From assembly GCA_020250445.1 (NCBI GenBank), contig JADCEF010000073.1, forward strand, positions 1 to 64,000: DNA of 64,000 bases, written 5' to 3'. Both the position numbers and the translations under genes were made by a program. How positions within the stretch are numbered: position 1 is the stretch's first letter; each line of letters starts with the position of its first letter. A model generated the notes under the pieces. That model made no database searches. It had not been told where the DNA came from and saw only the letters and a list, made by a program, of their open reading frames with translations. The DNA is from Rhodobacter sp. (GTDB lineage: Bacteria > Pseudomonadota > Alphaproteobacteria > Rhodobacterales > Rhodobacteraceae). Below are positions 50,094 to 59,319 of the stretch, piece after piece.

Positions 50094-50634
50094 TCTGATC
50101 GCAAAACCGCCGCTGGCCGGGCGTGCGGCCCTGACGCTGGCCGGGGTCACCCTGGCCATGGCCGATCCGGGGCAAATCACCTCGGTCGCGCCCTTCAAGG
50201 GGCAGGACAAGGCGCTGGGCAAGGCGCTCAAGGCGCTGGGCCTGAGCTTTCCCGCGCCGAACCACGTCATGAGCAATGGGGATGTCCGGCTGGTCTGGAC
50301 CGGGCGCGATCAGGCCTTTCTGATCGGGGCGGAACCCCGGGGGCTTGCCGGGCTTGCAGCACTTACGGATCAGTCCGACGGCTGGGCGGCGCTGCGGCTG
50401 GACGGGCCGGGGGCCGGGGATGTTCTGGCGCGCCTGTATCCGCTGGACCTGCGCGCGGCGGCCTTTCCGGTTGGCCGGGTTGCGCGCGCCCCCTTCAACC
50501 ACATGTCCAGCATCCTGATGCGCCCCGGCCCGCATAGCTTCGAGATCCTCGTCTTCCGCTCAATGGCGCGCACGGCCTGGCACGAGGCCGAGGCCGCGAT
50601 GCGTGCCCTGGCCGCCCGCGCGGCGCTGGGCTGA
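50086..50634 (+). CDS. soxG: Sarcosine oxidase subunit gamma
   Basis: A 182-residue small subunit, starting with GTG at 50086 inside the end of soxA. The motifs SNGDVRLVWTGRDQAFLIG and RAPFNHMSSILMRPGP match the gamma family. It completes the operon. A dispersed hairpin repeat follows. Confidence 0.92.
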   Translation: MPDLIAKPPLAGRAALTLAGVTLAMADPGQITSVAPFKGQDKALGKALKALGLSFPAPNHVMSNGDVRLVWTGRDQAFLIGAEPRGLAGLAALTDQSDGWAALRLDGPGAGDVLARLYPLDLRAAAFPVGRVARAPFNHMSSILMRPGPHSFEILVFRSMARTAWHEAEAAMRALAARAALG

Positions 50635-50667
50635 GGCGGGCGGGGCCGCCCCCGTCCTGCCGACCTG

Positions 50668-50716
50668 GTTTCTTCTTGGCCAAATACCCCGGGGGTGCGG
50701 GGGCTGGCCCCCGCGC
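50668..50716 (+). repeat. Dispersed hairpin repeat, copy 4 (soxG-dnaG gap)
   Basis: TTTCTTCTTGGCCAAATACC, a G run, TGCGGGGGC-TG-GCCCCCGC. The same order as copies 1-3, although the left half is closer to the widespread TTTCTTTTGGCCAAATA type known from other Rhodobacteraceae. It may also terminate soxG. Confidence 0.7.
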
Positions 50717-50755
50717 GCCCTTCCGCAGGGGCGGGTCCATCCGCTATAAGGGGGC

Positions 50756-52690
50756 ATGACCCTTCCGCCCGGATTCCTTGAAGAGCTGAGATCCCGCGTG
50801 CCGCTGTCCCGGGTGGTCGGGCGCAAGGTGACGTGGGATTTGCGCCGGTCCAATCAGGGCAAGGGCGACATGTGGGCGCCGTGCCCCTTTCATCAGGAAC
50901 GCAGCGCCTCCTTCCATGTCGATGACCGCAAGGGGTTCTATTACTGCTTTGGCTGCCAGGCCAAGGGAGATGCCGTCAGCTTTCTGAAAGAAACCGAAAA
51001 CCTGAGTTTCCTCGAGGCGGTGGAATGGCTGGCGCGCGAGGCGGGCATGCCGATGCCTGCCCGCGATCCGCAGGCGGCGCAAAAGGCCGACCGTCGCACG
51101 CAGCTTGTCGCCGTGATGGACGAGGCGATCCGGCATTTCCGCCTGTCGCTGCGCACCGCCGCCGCCGCAGAGGCGCGAGATTATCTGGCGCGCCGCCGCC
51201 TGTCGCCCGAGGCGCAGGACCGTTTCGAGATCGGGTTTGCCCCGGATCTGCGCCAGGGGTTGTTCCAGACCCTGACGCAGAAGGGCATCGCGCCCGACCT
51301 GATCGTTGATGCCGGGCTTTGCGCCCGGCCCGAGGGGGGTGGTGCCCCCTATGACCGGTTCCGGGGGCGGATCATCTTTCCGATCCGCGATGCGCGGGGC
51401 CGCGCGATCAGCCTGGGCGGACGGGCGCTGGACCCCAATGCGCGCGCCAAGTATCTGAACGGACCCGAGAGCGAGCTGTTCGACAAGGGCCGCAACCTTT
51501 ACAACCATGGTCCCGCGCGCGAGGCGGCGGGCAAGGGCCTGCCGCTGATCGTGGCCGAAGGCTATATGGATGTGATAGCGCTGAGCGAGGCGGGGTTTCG
51601 CGCCACGGTGGCCCCCCTGGGAACGGCGATCACCGAAGACCAGTTGCGCCTGATCTGGCGCATCCACCCCGAACCGGTCATCGCGCTGGACGGCGACAAA
51701 GCCGGGATCGCGGCGGCGCTGCGCCTGATCGATCTGGCGTTGCCGCTGCTGGAAGCCGGGCAGGGCCTGCGTTTTGCGGTTCTGCCGGGCGGCATGGACC
51801 CCGATGACCTGATCCGGACCCAAGGTGCCGCCGCGATGCAGAAGGTCATCGACAGCGCCGAGCCGATGGTCCGGATGCTTTGGGCGCGCGAAACCGAAGG
51901 CAAAAGCTTTGACAGCCCGGACCGAAAGGCGGCGCTGGAAAAGGCTGTTGGCGATGTGCTGAGGCGGATTTCCGATACAACGATCCGGGGCCATTACGCC
52001 CAGGAGATGAGGCGGCTGCAATGGCAACTGTTCAATGCCCGCCCGCCCCGGCGGGCCCCCGGGCAGGCCGGGGCGGGCGGGCGGCGCACGCCCGATCCCC
52101 TGCCGGCGCTGGCCGCGACGCGCCGCTCGGTCCTTGCCGGCGACGGGGCGCTGGCGGAAGAGCAGGTGCTGGAAGCGGTGCTGCTGGCCACCCTGGTGAC
52201 GCATCCCGCGCTGATCCGGCGGTTTGAACCGGCGTTGGAAACACTGTCCCTGCTGCAGGCCGATCATGACCTGCTGCGGCAGGTCCTGTTGCGCCATGCC
52301 CATGCGGACCCGGACAGATTCGCGGAAAACATTGCTTCTGATGCAGGTCCGATCCTTGAAAGCCTGTTCGCGCGCAGCCATGTCCGGTCGGCACCACCGG
52401 TCCGGAACCGCAAGGATCCGGACCTTGCGGCGATGTGCCTGGCGGAAGGCCTTGCCAAGCTTGAGGCCCGTCGCAGCGCCCGGCAGGAGATAGAGGATGC
52501 CATGGAAGACATGACCGGCCTTGCCGATGAAGGCCTGACATGGCGGCTGTCCAAGGCGGCAGAGGCGCTGCAGGGGCCGCAGCGCAGCAACCTTGAAGAC
52601 GCATCCGACATGGGCGAGGACCGCCCTGCGTTGTCGCGCCATCTGCAAGACATGATCGACGCCCGGATATGGATCAAGAAAAAGGGCTGA
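50756..52690 (+). CDS. dnaG: DNA primase
   Basis: A 644-residue primase. CHC2 zinc motif with Cys43, His46, Cys64 and Cys67 (PCPFHQERS, FYYCFGCQAKGD); the TOPRIM domain has VAEGYMDVIAL and ALDGDKAGI; the C-terminal helical domain binds DnaB. It lies before rpoD, as in the macromolecular-synthesis operon of many bacteria. Confidence 0.96.
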   Translation: MTLPPGFLEELRSRVPLSRVVGRKVTWDLRRSNQGKGDMWAPCPFHQERSASFHVDDRKGFYYCFGCQAKGDAVSFLKETENLSFLEAVEWLAREAGMPMPARDPQAAQKADRRTQLVAVMDEAIRHFRLSLRTAAAAEARDYLARRRLSPEAQDRFEIGFAPDLRQGLFQTLTQKGIAPDLIVDAGLCARPEGGGAPYDRFRGRIIFPIRDARGRAISLGGRALDPNARAKYLNGPESELFDKGRNLYNHGPAREAAGKGLPLIVAEGYMDVIALSEAGFRATVAPLGTAITEDQLRLIWRIHPEPVIALDGDKAGIAAALRLIDLALPLLEAGQGLRFAVLPGGMDPDDLIRTQGAAAMQKVIDSAEPMVRMLWARETEGKSFDSPDRKAALEKAVGDVLRRISDTTIRGHYAQEMRRLQWQLFNARPPRRAPGQAGAGGRRTPDPLPALAATRRSVLAGDGALAEEQVLEAVLLATLVTHPALIRRFEPALETLSLLQADHDLLRQVLLRHAHADPDRFAENIASDAGPILESLFARSHVRSAPPVRNRKDPDLAAMCLAEGLAKLEARRSARQEIEDAMEDMTGLADEGLTWRLSKAAEALQGPQRSNLEDASDMGEDRPALSRHLQDMIDARIWIKKKG

Positions 52691-52770
52691 ACTGCTTTCC
52701 CCTGCCGTGATTCGCGCTATTCATCCGTTCACTGGCAGCCCGATTCGCTGATTATCCTCGAGGAGCACGC

Positions 52771-54759
52771 ATGGCACTCAAAGACACCGACGACGGCAAA
52801 CCCGAAGAACAGGACGCCGAAGTCTCGCTCGACATGAGCCAGGCCGCCGTCAAAAGGATGATCGCCGATGCGCGCGAGCGCGGCTACATCACCTATGATC
52901 AGCTCAACACGGTCTTGCCGCCCGAACAGGTGTCCTCGGAACAGATCGAGGATGTGATGTCGATGCTGTCCGAAATGGGCATCAACATCATCGAGGATGA
53001 CGAGGCCGAAGAGGGTGAGCCTGCGGGCGAGCTTGCCGAAACCGCCTCTGCCTCGCGCGAGGTGATGGTGGCGGGTACCCCGTCGGAAACGCTGGACCGC
53101 ACCGATGATCCGGTGCGCATGTACCTGCGCGAGATGGGATCGGTCGAACTGCTGAGCCGCGAGGGCGAGATTGCCATCGCCAAGCGGATCGAGGCCGGAC
53201 GCAACACGATGATCGCGGGCCTGTGCGAAAGCCCGCTGACCTTTCAGGCCATCACGATCTGGCGGGACGAGCTTCTGTCCGAAGACATCCTTTTGCGCGA
53301 TGTGATTGATCTTGAGGCGACCTTCGGCCGGTCGCTGGACGGCGAGGGCGAGCTTGGCGAGCCGGGTCTGGACGGTGTCGACATGGCCGCAGCCCCGCGC
53401 CGGACCGCCACAGACGAGCCCGATCTGGATGCCGACGGCAATCCGATTGTCGTCGCCGAAGACGACGACGACGATGACGAAGCCTCGGCCATGTCACTGG
53501 CGGCGATGGAAGCCGCGCTGAAGCCGCGCGTTCTGGAAACACTGGACGTGATCGCGCGCGATTATATCCGGCTGGCCGAGATGCAGGATCTGCGGATGAC
53601 GGCCACATTGAAGGATGCGGCGCGGTTTTCCACCGATGACGAGGCCGCCTATCAGAAGCTGCGCAGCGAGATCGTGCTGCTGGTGAACGAGTTGCACCTG
53701 CACAACAACCGGATCGAGGCGCTGATCGACCAGTTGTACGGCATCAACCGCAAGATCATGTCGATCAACTCTGGCATGGTGAAACTGGCCGATGCCGCGC
53801 GGATCAACCGGCGCGAGTTCATAGACGAATATCAGGGCAGCGAACTGGACCCGTCCTGGGCCGACCGGATGGCGGCCAAGGCGGGCCGCGGCTGGCAGAC
53901 GCTGATGGAGAAAAGCCGCGACCGGGTGGAAGAGCTGCGCAGCGAAATGGCGCAGGTCGGCCAGTATGTGGGCGTGGACATCAGCGAATTCCGCCGGATC
54001 GTGAACCAGGTCCAGAAGGGCGAGAAAGAGGCGCGTCAGGCCAAGAAGGAAATGGTCGAGGCAAACCTGCGCCTTGTGATCTCGATCGCGAAGAAATACA
54101 CGAACCGCGGCTTGCAATTTCTTGATCTTATTCAGGAAGGCAATATCGGCCTGATGAAGGCCGTCGACAAGTTCGAATACCGGCGCGGCTACAAGTTTTC
54201 CACCTATGCCACCTGGTGGATCCGCCAGGCGATCACCCGGTCGATCGCGGATCAGGCCCGCACCATCCGCATTCCGGTGCATATGATCGAGACGATCAAC
54301 AAGCTGGTGCGCACGGGGCGCCAGATGCTGCACGAGATCGGGCGCGAGCCGACGCCCGAGGAGCTGGCGGAAAAGCTGCAGATGCCGCTGGAAAAGGTCC
54401 GCAAGGTGATGAAGATCGCCAAGGAACCGATTTCGCTGGAAACGCCCATCGGCGATGAAGAGGACAGCCAGCTTGGCGATTTCATCGAGGACAAGAACGC
54501 CATTCTGCCCCTGGACAGTGCCATTCAGGAAAACCTGAAGGAAACCACGACGCGCGTTCTGGCCTCGCTGACCCCGCGCGAGGAACGCGTACTGCGCATG
54601 CGCTTCGGCATCGGGATGAACACCGATCACACGCTGGAAGAGGTGGGGCAGCAGTTTTCCGTGACGCGGGAGCGGATACGGCAGATCGAGGCGAAGGCGC
54701 TGCGGAAGCTGAAGCATCCGAGCCGGTCAAGGAAGCTGCGGAGTTTTCTGGATCAGTGA
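52771..54759 (+). CDS. rpoD: RNA polymerase primary sigma factor
   Basis: A 662-residue sigma70. Region 1.1 at the N-terminus; region 1.2 [21 protein letters not shown]; an acidic insert ([10 protein letters not shown]); region 2 with [20 protein letters not shown] and [17 protein letters not shown]; region 4 with [14 protein letters not shown] and [20 protein letters not shown]. Arg codons change abruptly near the end: CGC-rich to about 54600, then CGG/AGG and ATA/TCA over the last 30 codons. A second, diverged copy of the last 24 codons is at 56101. Confidence 0.97.
   Translation: MALKDTDDGKPEEQDAEVSLDMSQAAVKRMIADARERGYITYDQLNTVLPPEQVSSEQIEDVMSMLSEMGINIIEDDEAEEGEPAGELAETASASREVMVAGTPSETLDRTDDPVRMYLREMGSVELLSREGEIAIAKRIEAGRNTMIAGLCESPLTFQAITIWRDELLSEDILLRDVIDLEATFGRSLDGEGELGEPGLDGVDMAAAPRRTATDEPDLDADGNPIVVAEDDDDDDEASAMSLAAMEAALKPRVLETLDVIARDYIRLAEMQDLRMTATLKDAARFSTDDEAAYQKLRSEIVLLVNELHLHNNRIEALIDQLYGINRKIMSINSGMVKLADAARINRREFIDEYQGSELDPSWADRMAAKAGRGWQTLMEKSRDRVEELRSEMAQVGQYVGVDISEFRRIVNQVQKGEKEARQAKKEMVEANLRLVISIAKKYTNRGLQFLDLIQEGNIGLMKAVDKFEYRRGYKFSTYATWWIRQAITRSIADQARTIRIPVHMIETINKLVRTGRQMLHEIGREPTPEELAEKLQMPLEKVRKVMKIAKEPISLETPIGDEEDSQLGDFIEDKNAILPLDSAIQENLKETTTRVLASLTPREERVLRMRFGIGMNTDHTLEEVGQQFSVTRERIRQIEAKALRKLKHPSRSRKLRSFLDQ
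54685..54756 (+). repeat. rpoD 3'-terminal segment, copy A
   Basis: Encodes the last 24 residues of RpoD ([17 protein letters not shown] and LRSFLDQ). The matching segment at 56101-56172 encodes IEAKALYRPKNPGLARK and LRSLPDR; 14 of 24 residues agree and the first 18 bases are identical. Confidence 0.8.
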
Positions 54760-54771
54760 TAGCGTAATACT

Positions 54772-55329
54772 ATGGTCGCAAAAAAAGTAGAAGTTGAAGG
54801 GCAGATAACACATCACGGAGAGCTCGCAATGGGCGCGGATTTTTTGTTGCAGGAGTACTTCGAACGCATAGAAAGCAAGCCGGACGGGCTCTTCTACTTT
54901 TTGCTTGCGAGCGTGATGTTTTCTGCGTTCCGAGTCGAAGCAACCATAAATTTATTTGGTTGGAAGTTATTGGCAGAGAAATGGCCCGAAAAAAATAACT
55001 GGGAAGAGAAGATTAAACTGATATTTAGCCATCGGAAAAGTAACGTTGACTTAGGGTCTAATCCATTTCAGCTTATTCATAGGCTCTTCGTCATTCGGAA
55101 TCAGTGGGCGCATGCAAAGCCTCAACTGGTAAGCGGACAATACGAATATGATTCTTTCGCCAATGACAGCAGGGACCCATTCACTTCAGATATGATGAAG
55201 TGCATAACGCCGGAGTTTGCAAAGGCATGTGCATCTGCGGCCGACGCCTTGTTCTTTAAGTTACTGGACGTGTCAGGAGTAAGGCACCTTGATACATTGA
55301 CCCACGGAATTGAAAGAGGCGTATCTTGA
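54772..55329 (+). CDS. Unknown AT-rich protein with a HEPN-type RNxxxH motif
   Basis: A 185-residue, largely helical protein starting MVAKKVEVEGQITHHGELAM. It contains VIRNQWAHAK, where Arg109 and His114 form an R-x4-H motif like the catalytic pair of HEPN ribonucleases. The AT-rich codon use differs sharply from rpoD 12 bases upstream and from the rest of the window. It sits in a cassette with hicBA, between two copies of the rpoD 3' end. A role in defence or RNA cleavage is inference from motif and company. Confidence 0.6.
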   Translation: MVAKKVEVEGQITHHGELAMGADFLLQEYFERIESKPDGLFYFLLASVMFSAFRVEATINLFGWKLLAEKWPEKNNWEEKIKLIFSHRKSNVDLGSNPFQLIHRLFVIRNQWAHAKPQLVSGQYEYDSFANDSRDPFTSDMMKCITPEFAKACASAADALFFKLLDVSGVRHLDTLTHGIERGVS

Positions 55330-55384
55330 ATGAACCGAAGGGTGCGCTCCCTCGCACCGCCCCTCCACCCCACGGTGCGTGAGG

Positions 55385-55600
55385 TCACGCCCCCTCCACC
55401 TCCACCCACTCCACGGCGCTTTCCGGCAGGGGCACAGCCGCCTCGCCTGCCTTCAGCCCCTTGATATGAAACGGGATCGCCATTTTCAGCGATGCCCGCA
55501 CCTTGGCCACGGTATCACCTGCCGCAACACAGCCCGGTAGGTCGGGGACATATCCCGAAAACCCCGCCCCGGCCTTCTCGATCACTACCGCGTAGCGCAT
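55385..55600 (-). CDS. hicB: HicB-family antitoxin
   Basis: A 71-residue HicB antitoxin with the partial RNase H-like fold: MRYAVVIEKAGAGFSGYVPD and LPGCVAAGDTVAKVRASLKM. It neutralises HicA and often autoregulates. It starts one base after the hicA stop. No C-terminal DNA-binding domain is present, so it is the short form. Confidence 0.88.
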   Translation of the reverse strand: MRYAVVIEKAGAGFSGYVPDLPGCVAAGDTVAKVRASLKMAIPFHIKGLKAGEAAVPLPESAVEWVEVEGA

Positions 55601-55601
55601 C

Positions 55602-55781
55602 CTAGTGCCCCTTCAGCCCTGCCTGTTTCAAGATAGAGTTGAACGTCCCCGGTGCCAAGTCATCGCCTTCCTTTCCGGCCACCGTCACGCGACCAAACTC
55701 GACCGGATGCTCGAACTGCCGGTGGCTGCCGCGTGTCGCGACAAGAACCCAGCCGTCTTCCGCAAGCAAAGGCAGCGCCAT
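55602..55781 (-). CDS. hicA: HicA-family mRNA interferase toxin, shortened N-terminus
   Basis: A 59-residue HicA: AEDGWVLVATRGSHRQFEHP with the catalytic His in GSH (residue 20), GRVTVAGKEGDDLAPGTFNS and ILKQAGLKGH. HicA cleaves translated mRNA. The usual N-terminal MxSADVIK-type helix is missing in this frame; the bases just upstream encode VKSA in another frame, as if one base was lost or gained there. The toxin may be weakened. Too short to appear as a long ORF, but the match is clear. Confidence 0.82.
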   Translation of the reverse strand: MALPLLAEDGWVLVATRGSHRQFEHPVEFGRVTVAGKEGDDLAPGTFNSILKQAGLKGH

Positions 55782-56279
55782 GCGGATTTGACCACTGGAA
55801 TGGCCGCCTTCCGTGACTGGGGGTCCAGCCCGGGCGCGCGCGGTTCAGGAAAGGTTCCCGCCCCTCACCTCTTCCGATGCGGCCGGGGCCACGGCCTGCA
55901 CGGGCAGGACACGGATCGCGCGATGCTTCGGAAGGGGAACGCACGCGTCAAGGAATGCCTGCGGCACCCCTTCGACAGCATCGTCAAACCGGGGCCGCTG
56001 AAGGGGGGGGCCTTTCAGGGTTCCGGTCCCGCCGGACCTGTCGCGTGCATCGTCCGGTCTCTATCGCCCGCCGCGATGCGGGAAAAAAAGAAATCCCCGG
56101 ATCGAGGCGAAGGCGCTGTACAGGCCGAAAAACCCGGGCCTGGCCCGCAAGCTCCGCAGTTTGCCGGATCGGCAGGAGCGTACCCGCGCCGTCAGCGGTG
56201 GTCGTCTTTTGCCTGACGGGCAGGCTGGCCGGTCTCTGACAGGCCTGGCAGGCCGGGCGTGGTGAAGGCCGGGATTGTG
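55782..56279. other. Cassette tail and intergenic DNA between hicA and the SulP gene
   Basis: No intact gene. The only recognisable content is the diverged second copy of the rpoD 3' end at 56101-56172. The rest is GC-rich and featureless in all frames. Confidence 0.5.
56101..56172 (+). pseudogene. Diverged second copy of the rpoD 3' end
   Basis: Same frame as rpoD region 4.2: IEAKALYRPKNPGLARK then LRSLPDR, against [17 protein letters not shown] then LRSFLDQ. Bases upstream give KKRNPR where rpoD has RERIRQ. Here the arginines are CGC, like the body of rpoD, whereas the present rpoD tail uses CGG/AGG at the same places. It looks like the displaced native end. Confidence 0.75.
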
Positions 56280-58037
56280 TCATACCGGTTTGCCGCGCGG
56301 CGCGCCAACGGCGGCCTTGAAGGCGTGAAAGGCGTCGTCGAGGTCATCGAAGAACAGCGTTTGCCCATCCTCTGCCGAAAGGCCGGCCCGCTGCAGCAGG
56401 GCCGCAACGCTGGACTGGACCTCGGCAAACGCCATGATGATACCGCGCCGCTGCAACCGTGTGCGGATGCCAAGCAGCATGTCTGCGGCCGTGGTATCGA
56501 TCTGCGTGATGGCCGAGGCATCGATCACGATCCAGCGCAGGTCCGCAGGGCTGCTGTCGATGATGTCGTCCAGGCGCGCCTTGACATGATCGGCGTTGAA
56601 GAACAGCACGCTGCCCTGAATGAAGCAGATGGCAATGCCGTCGACCGGTCTTGCCTCGGGCGACCGGTGCAGCTTGTAAAACCCGTCCCGATGCGGCATC
56701 CGGCCCAACAGCACCACGCGCGGTTGCATGGCGTTCAGGATGATATGGGCAAAGGTCGCGATGATGGCGACCACGACCCCCTGCAGCACACCAAAGCTGA
56801 TCGCGCCGAACAGGGCAATCATGGCAAAGCCGAACTCGATCCGGCTGATCTTCCAGATCTGCCGCAAACCGTTCAGATCGATCACGCTCAATGCGGCTGA
56901 AATCAGGATGGCCCCCAGGGCCGGCAGGGGAAGAATGCGGATCAGGTCGCTGAAGAACAGGATCGACGCGCCCAGCACAACGGCCGCCGTCAGACCGGCC
57001 ACCTGCGACCGCCCCCCGACAGAAACGTTCACGGCGGTGCGCGAATCCGACGAGGTTACCGGAAAACCGCCGACCAGACCCGATGCGATGTTGGCGGCGC
57101 CGAACCCCGTCAGTTCGGCATTGGCGTTCACCCGCTCTCCCACACCTGCGCCAAAGCTGCGCGCGGTGATGATCCCGGCCCCGAAGCTGACGGCAAAGAC
57201 AGCGGCCGAGCCAAGGATCACATGACCCCAGGCCAGGTCCGGCTGCCAGGGGAAGGCCACTGCGGGCAGGCCCGCAGGCAGATCGCCCACGATGCGGATT
57301 CCCGTTTCCTCAAATCCAAGCACGGCGGACAGGACCACAGACAGAAGCACGACGATGACCGGTCCGGAAAGGATCGGGTTCCACAGACGCGACAGTTGCA
57401 GGATTGCGAACATCCCTGCCGCAAGGCCCAGCGAGGGCAGGTGGATGGTGCCGGACTTGCCCGCCAGTTCCAGCAGGGACGGCACCATCCCGTCGGCTTC
57501 GATGGCAATGCCGGTTACGCGCCCGATCTGTCCGATGATGATCGATACCGCAACGCCGCCAAGAAACCCCGCAAGGATCGGTCGCGACAGAAGGCTGGCA
57601 AGATTGCCCAGACGCAACACGCTTGCGATCAGGCAGATGACCCCCACGCCAAGGGCGATCAGGGCCGCCGCCACCGCGCGATCAGCCTGGCCGGCAGCGG
57701 GAACATCCGCCAGAACAGCGGTGATCACCCCGCCAAGCACGGCCATGGTTGCCGCATCCGGCCCGACGATCAGGCGGCGCGAGGGGCCCAGCAAGGCATA
57801 GCCCACCACCGAGGCGATACTGGCATAGATGCCCGTTTCCGGCGGCAGACCGGCGATGGCGGGATAGGCAATGGCGCTGGGAATGCCGACCGCTGCAATG
57901 GCAAGACCTGCCGAAAGATCCGCCCGCAACCATTGGGGCCGGTAGCCGCGCAGGCTTGCCAGGACGCAAAGCCGTGAAGGCGGCGGGGCCTCATCCGGGC
58001 CGGCGGCGGGGTGATCGACAGTCATTCTTGCCCTCAA
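56280..58037 (-). CDS. SulP-family anion transporter with STAS domain
   Basis: A 585-residue inner-membrane transporter with about 11-12 helices in the first 400 residues (GLAIAAVGIPSAIAYPAIAG; NIASGLVGGFPVTSSDSRTA) and a cytoplasmic STAS domain (LRWIVIDASAITQIDTTAAD, about 505-524). Members carry sulfate, bicarbonate or dicarboxylates; the substrate cannot be told. Alternative start at 58025. Confidence 0.9.
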   Translation of the reverse strand: MRARMTVDHPAAGPDEAPPPSRLCVLASLRGYRPQWLRADLSAGLAIAAVGIPSAIAYPAIAGLPPETGIYASIASVVGYALLGPSRRLIVGPDAATMAVLGGVITAVLADVPAAGQADRAVAAALIALGVGVICLIASVLRLGNLASLLSRPILAGFLGGVAVSIIIGQIGRVTGIAIEADGMVPSLLELAGKSGTIHLPSLGLAAGMFAILQLSRLWNPILSGPVIVVLLSVVLSAVLGFEETGIRIVGDLPAGLPAVAFPWQPDLAWGHVILGSAAVFAVSFGAGIITARSFGAGVGERVNANAELTGFGAANIASGLVGGFPVTSSDSRTAVNVSVGGRSQVAGLTAAVVLGASILFFSDLIRILPLPALGAILISAALSVIDLNGLRQIWKISRIEFGFAMIALFGAISFGVLQGVVVAIIATFAHIILNAMQPRVVLLGRMPHRDGFYKLHRSPEARPVDGIAICFIQGSVLFFNADHVKARLDDIIDSSPADLRWIVIDASAITQIDTTAADMLLGIRTRLQRRGIIMAFAEVQSSVAALLQRAGLSAEDGQTLFFDDLDDAFHAFKAAVGAPRGKPV

Positions 58038-58179
58038 TGCCCGCAGGACAGCACAGGCGGCGCCGCGGGAACAATCGGCACCCGCTGACGCCGCAGCATG
58101 GCATGCACAGGGCCGGCGCTGTCAATGGCGTGCAGGGCCGCGCCCGGGGGCTGTCGGCTTGACCTGCGACTGATCCTGC

Positions 58180-58344
58180 ACCGGCATCGGTCCATCCGGC
58201 GCGCCTGCGGTTTCGTCGGGGGGCAATGTCGGGGCCTGCGGTCTTGTGGATGTTCAGGGCGGGTTTTCGGATGATCGCACGGTTTTCAGGCCCGTGGCGT
58301 TTGCGGTTGCAGGCGCGGTCTTTGTCGACGGTGCCGTCGGGCAC
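58180..58344 (-). pseudogene. ISAs1-family transposase C-terminal remnant
   Basis: A fragment containing RKRHGPENRAIIRKPALNI, then RRNRRRAGWTD. This is the C-terminal pattern of ISAs1-like transposases (R-K-x-x-G-P-x-N, ALN, K-R-x-K-A-G-W). No start or catalytic region is present. The remaining parts of 58038-58525 show no gene. Confidence 0.55.
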
Positions 58345-58525
58345 CCGGCGGGGGCTTGCCGGTGTCTGTCATCACCGTCTTGCAGCCATGGCCGCGCTGT
58401 GGTGCCGCCGCCGACCAGCCATAAGCGACGCTGGTCAGCGGTCCCGGTCATGCTTGGGCCGGTGCGGGCCAGACAACCCCGCAGGAACACCATGCCGCCC
58501 CCATCCCGGCATGCCCGCCCCCGCC

Positions 58526-59134
58526 TCACGGTTCCAGCAGCCGCCGGAACAACACCTCGAGGAACCGCCCCGCCTCGGGAAAGGGGTCGGTCTCGGCCTC
58601 GCCCAGAACCGCCCTGACCTGAACATCGAAGTCGGCATAATGCTGGGTCAGCGCCCAGACCGAAAAGATCAGGTGCACCGGGTGGACCGGGGCAAGGCGG
58701 CCCTCGTCCATCCAGCGTTGCAGCACTGCGGATTTCTCCCGTACCAAATCCCGCAACTCTCCCTCAAGCGCGGCGCGGATGCGCGGGGCGCCCTGCAGCA
58801 TCTCGTTGGCGAAAAGACGGCTTTCGCGCGGAAAGTCCCGGCTCAGTTCCAGCTTGCGGCGCACATAGCCCAGAAGTTCCGCAACAGGGTCGCCGTCCGG
58901 GTCCATCGCCCGCAGCGGGTCCAGCCAGGTTGCCAGCAACCCCGACAAGAGCGCCCCGTGGATCGCCTCTTTCGAGGCGAAGTAGTACAGCAGGTTCGGC
59001 TTTGACAGGCCGGCCACCTCGGCGATCTGGTCCAGCGTTGCCCCCCGGAAGCCATGCTGCGAAAACACCTCCAGCGCCGCCTTGAGGATGGTTTCGGAAT
59101 TGCGCTGCTGGATTCGCGTCCTGGGCCGCGTCAT
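58526..59134 (-). CDS. TetR-family regulator of the RutR type
   Basis: A 202-residue repressor. The HTH is ILKAALEVFSQHGFRGATL then DQIAEVAGLSKPNLLYYFAS at about 16-54, the RutR subgroup signature, and a C-terminal ligand domain follows (TETR_C). E. coli RutR senses uracil and thymine and binds TTGACCA-N2-TGGTCAA. Two matching dyads lie in this cluster at 59259 and 61376. The start at 59134 gives MTRPRTRIQQRNSE; the longer frame is not needed. It is divergent from the aminotransferase gene. Confidence 0.85.
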   Translation of the reverse strand: MTRPRTRIQQRNSETILKAALEVFSQHGFRGATLDQIAEVAGLSKPNLLYYFASKEAIHGALLSGLLATWLDPLRAMDPDGDPVAELLGYVRRKLELSRDFPRESRLFANEMLQGAPRIRAALEGELRDLVREKSAVLQRWMDEGRLAPVHPVHLIFSVWALTQHYADFDVQVRAVLGEAETDPFPEAGRFLEVLFRRLLEP

Positions 59135-59258
59135 CGGGGCTGCAACCGCAGAGCGGTGCTTGCCACGGACAGGTCCGGTGGGTAGCTTGCCGCCAGGTCC
59201 CAAGGCTGGGTCATCGGAAGGGGTCCTTGCTGAGTCCTGAGCCTTGCTAGTCTGAAAC

Positions 59259-59272
59259 TGACCGATTGGTCA
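59259..59272. promoter_or_regulatory. RutR-type operator between regulator and aminotransferase genes
   Basis: Palindrome TGACC-GATT-GGTCA in the divergent promoter, with flanking CAAA. It matches the core of the E. coli RutR box and is shared with 61376-61389. Confidence 0.7.
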
Positions 59273-59319
59273 AACCATCCCGTGCCCGCCCGCTGCGGCG
59301 GCGATCCGAAGGAAACATC

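Noticed and set aside
47445-50276. A 943-codon frame on the minus strand opposite soxA
   Set aside because: It is the antisense of a clearly conserved sarcosine oxidase alpha gene in very GC-rich DNA; its translation is rich in Arg, Gly and His without domains.
55605-56216. A 203-codon plus-strand frame between hicA and the SulP gene
   Set aside because: It starts antisense to hicA and shows no domain; the rpoD-like block at 56101 is in a different frame.
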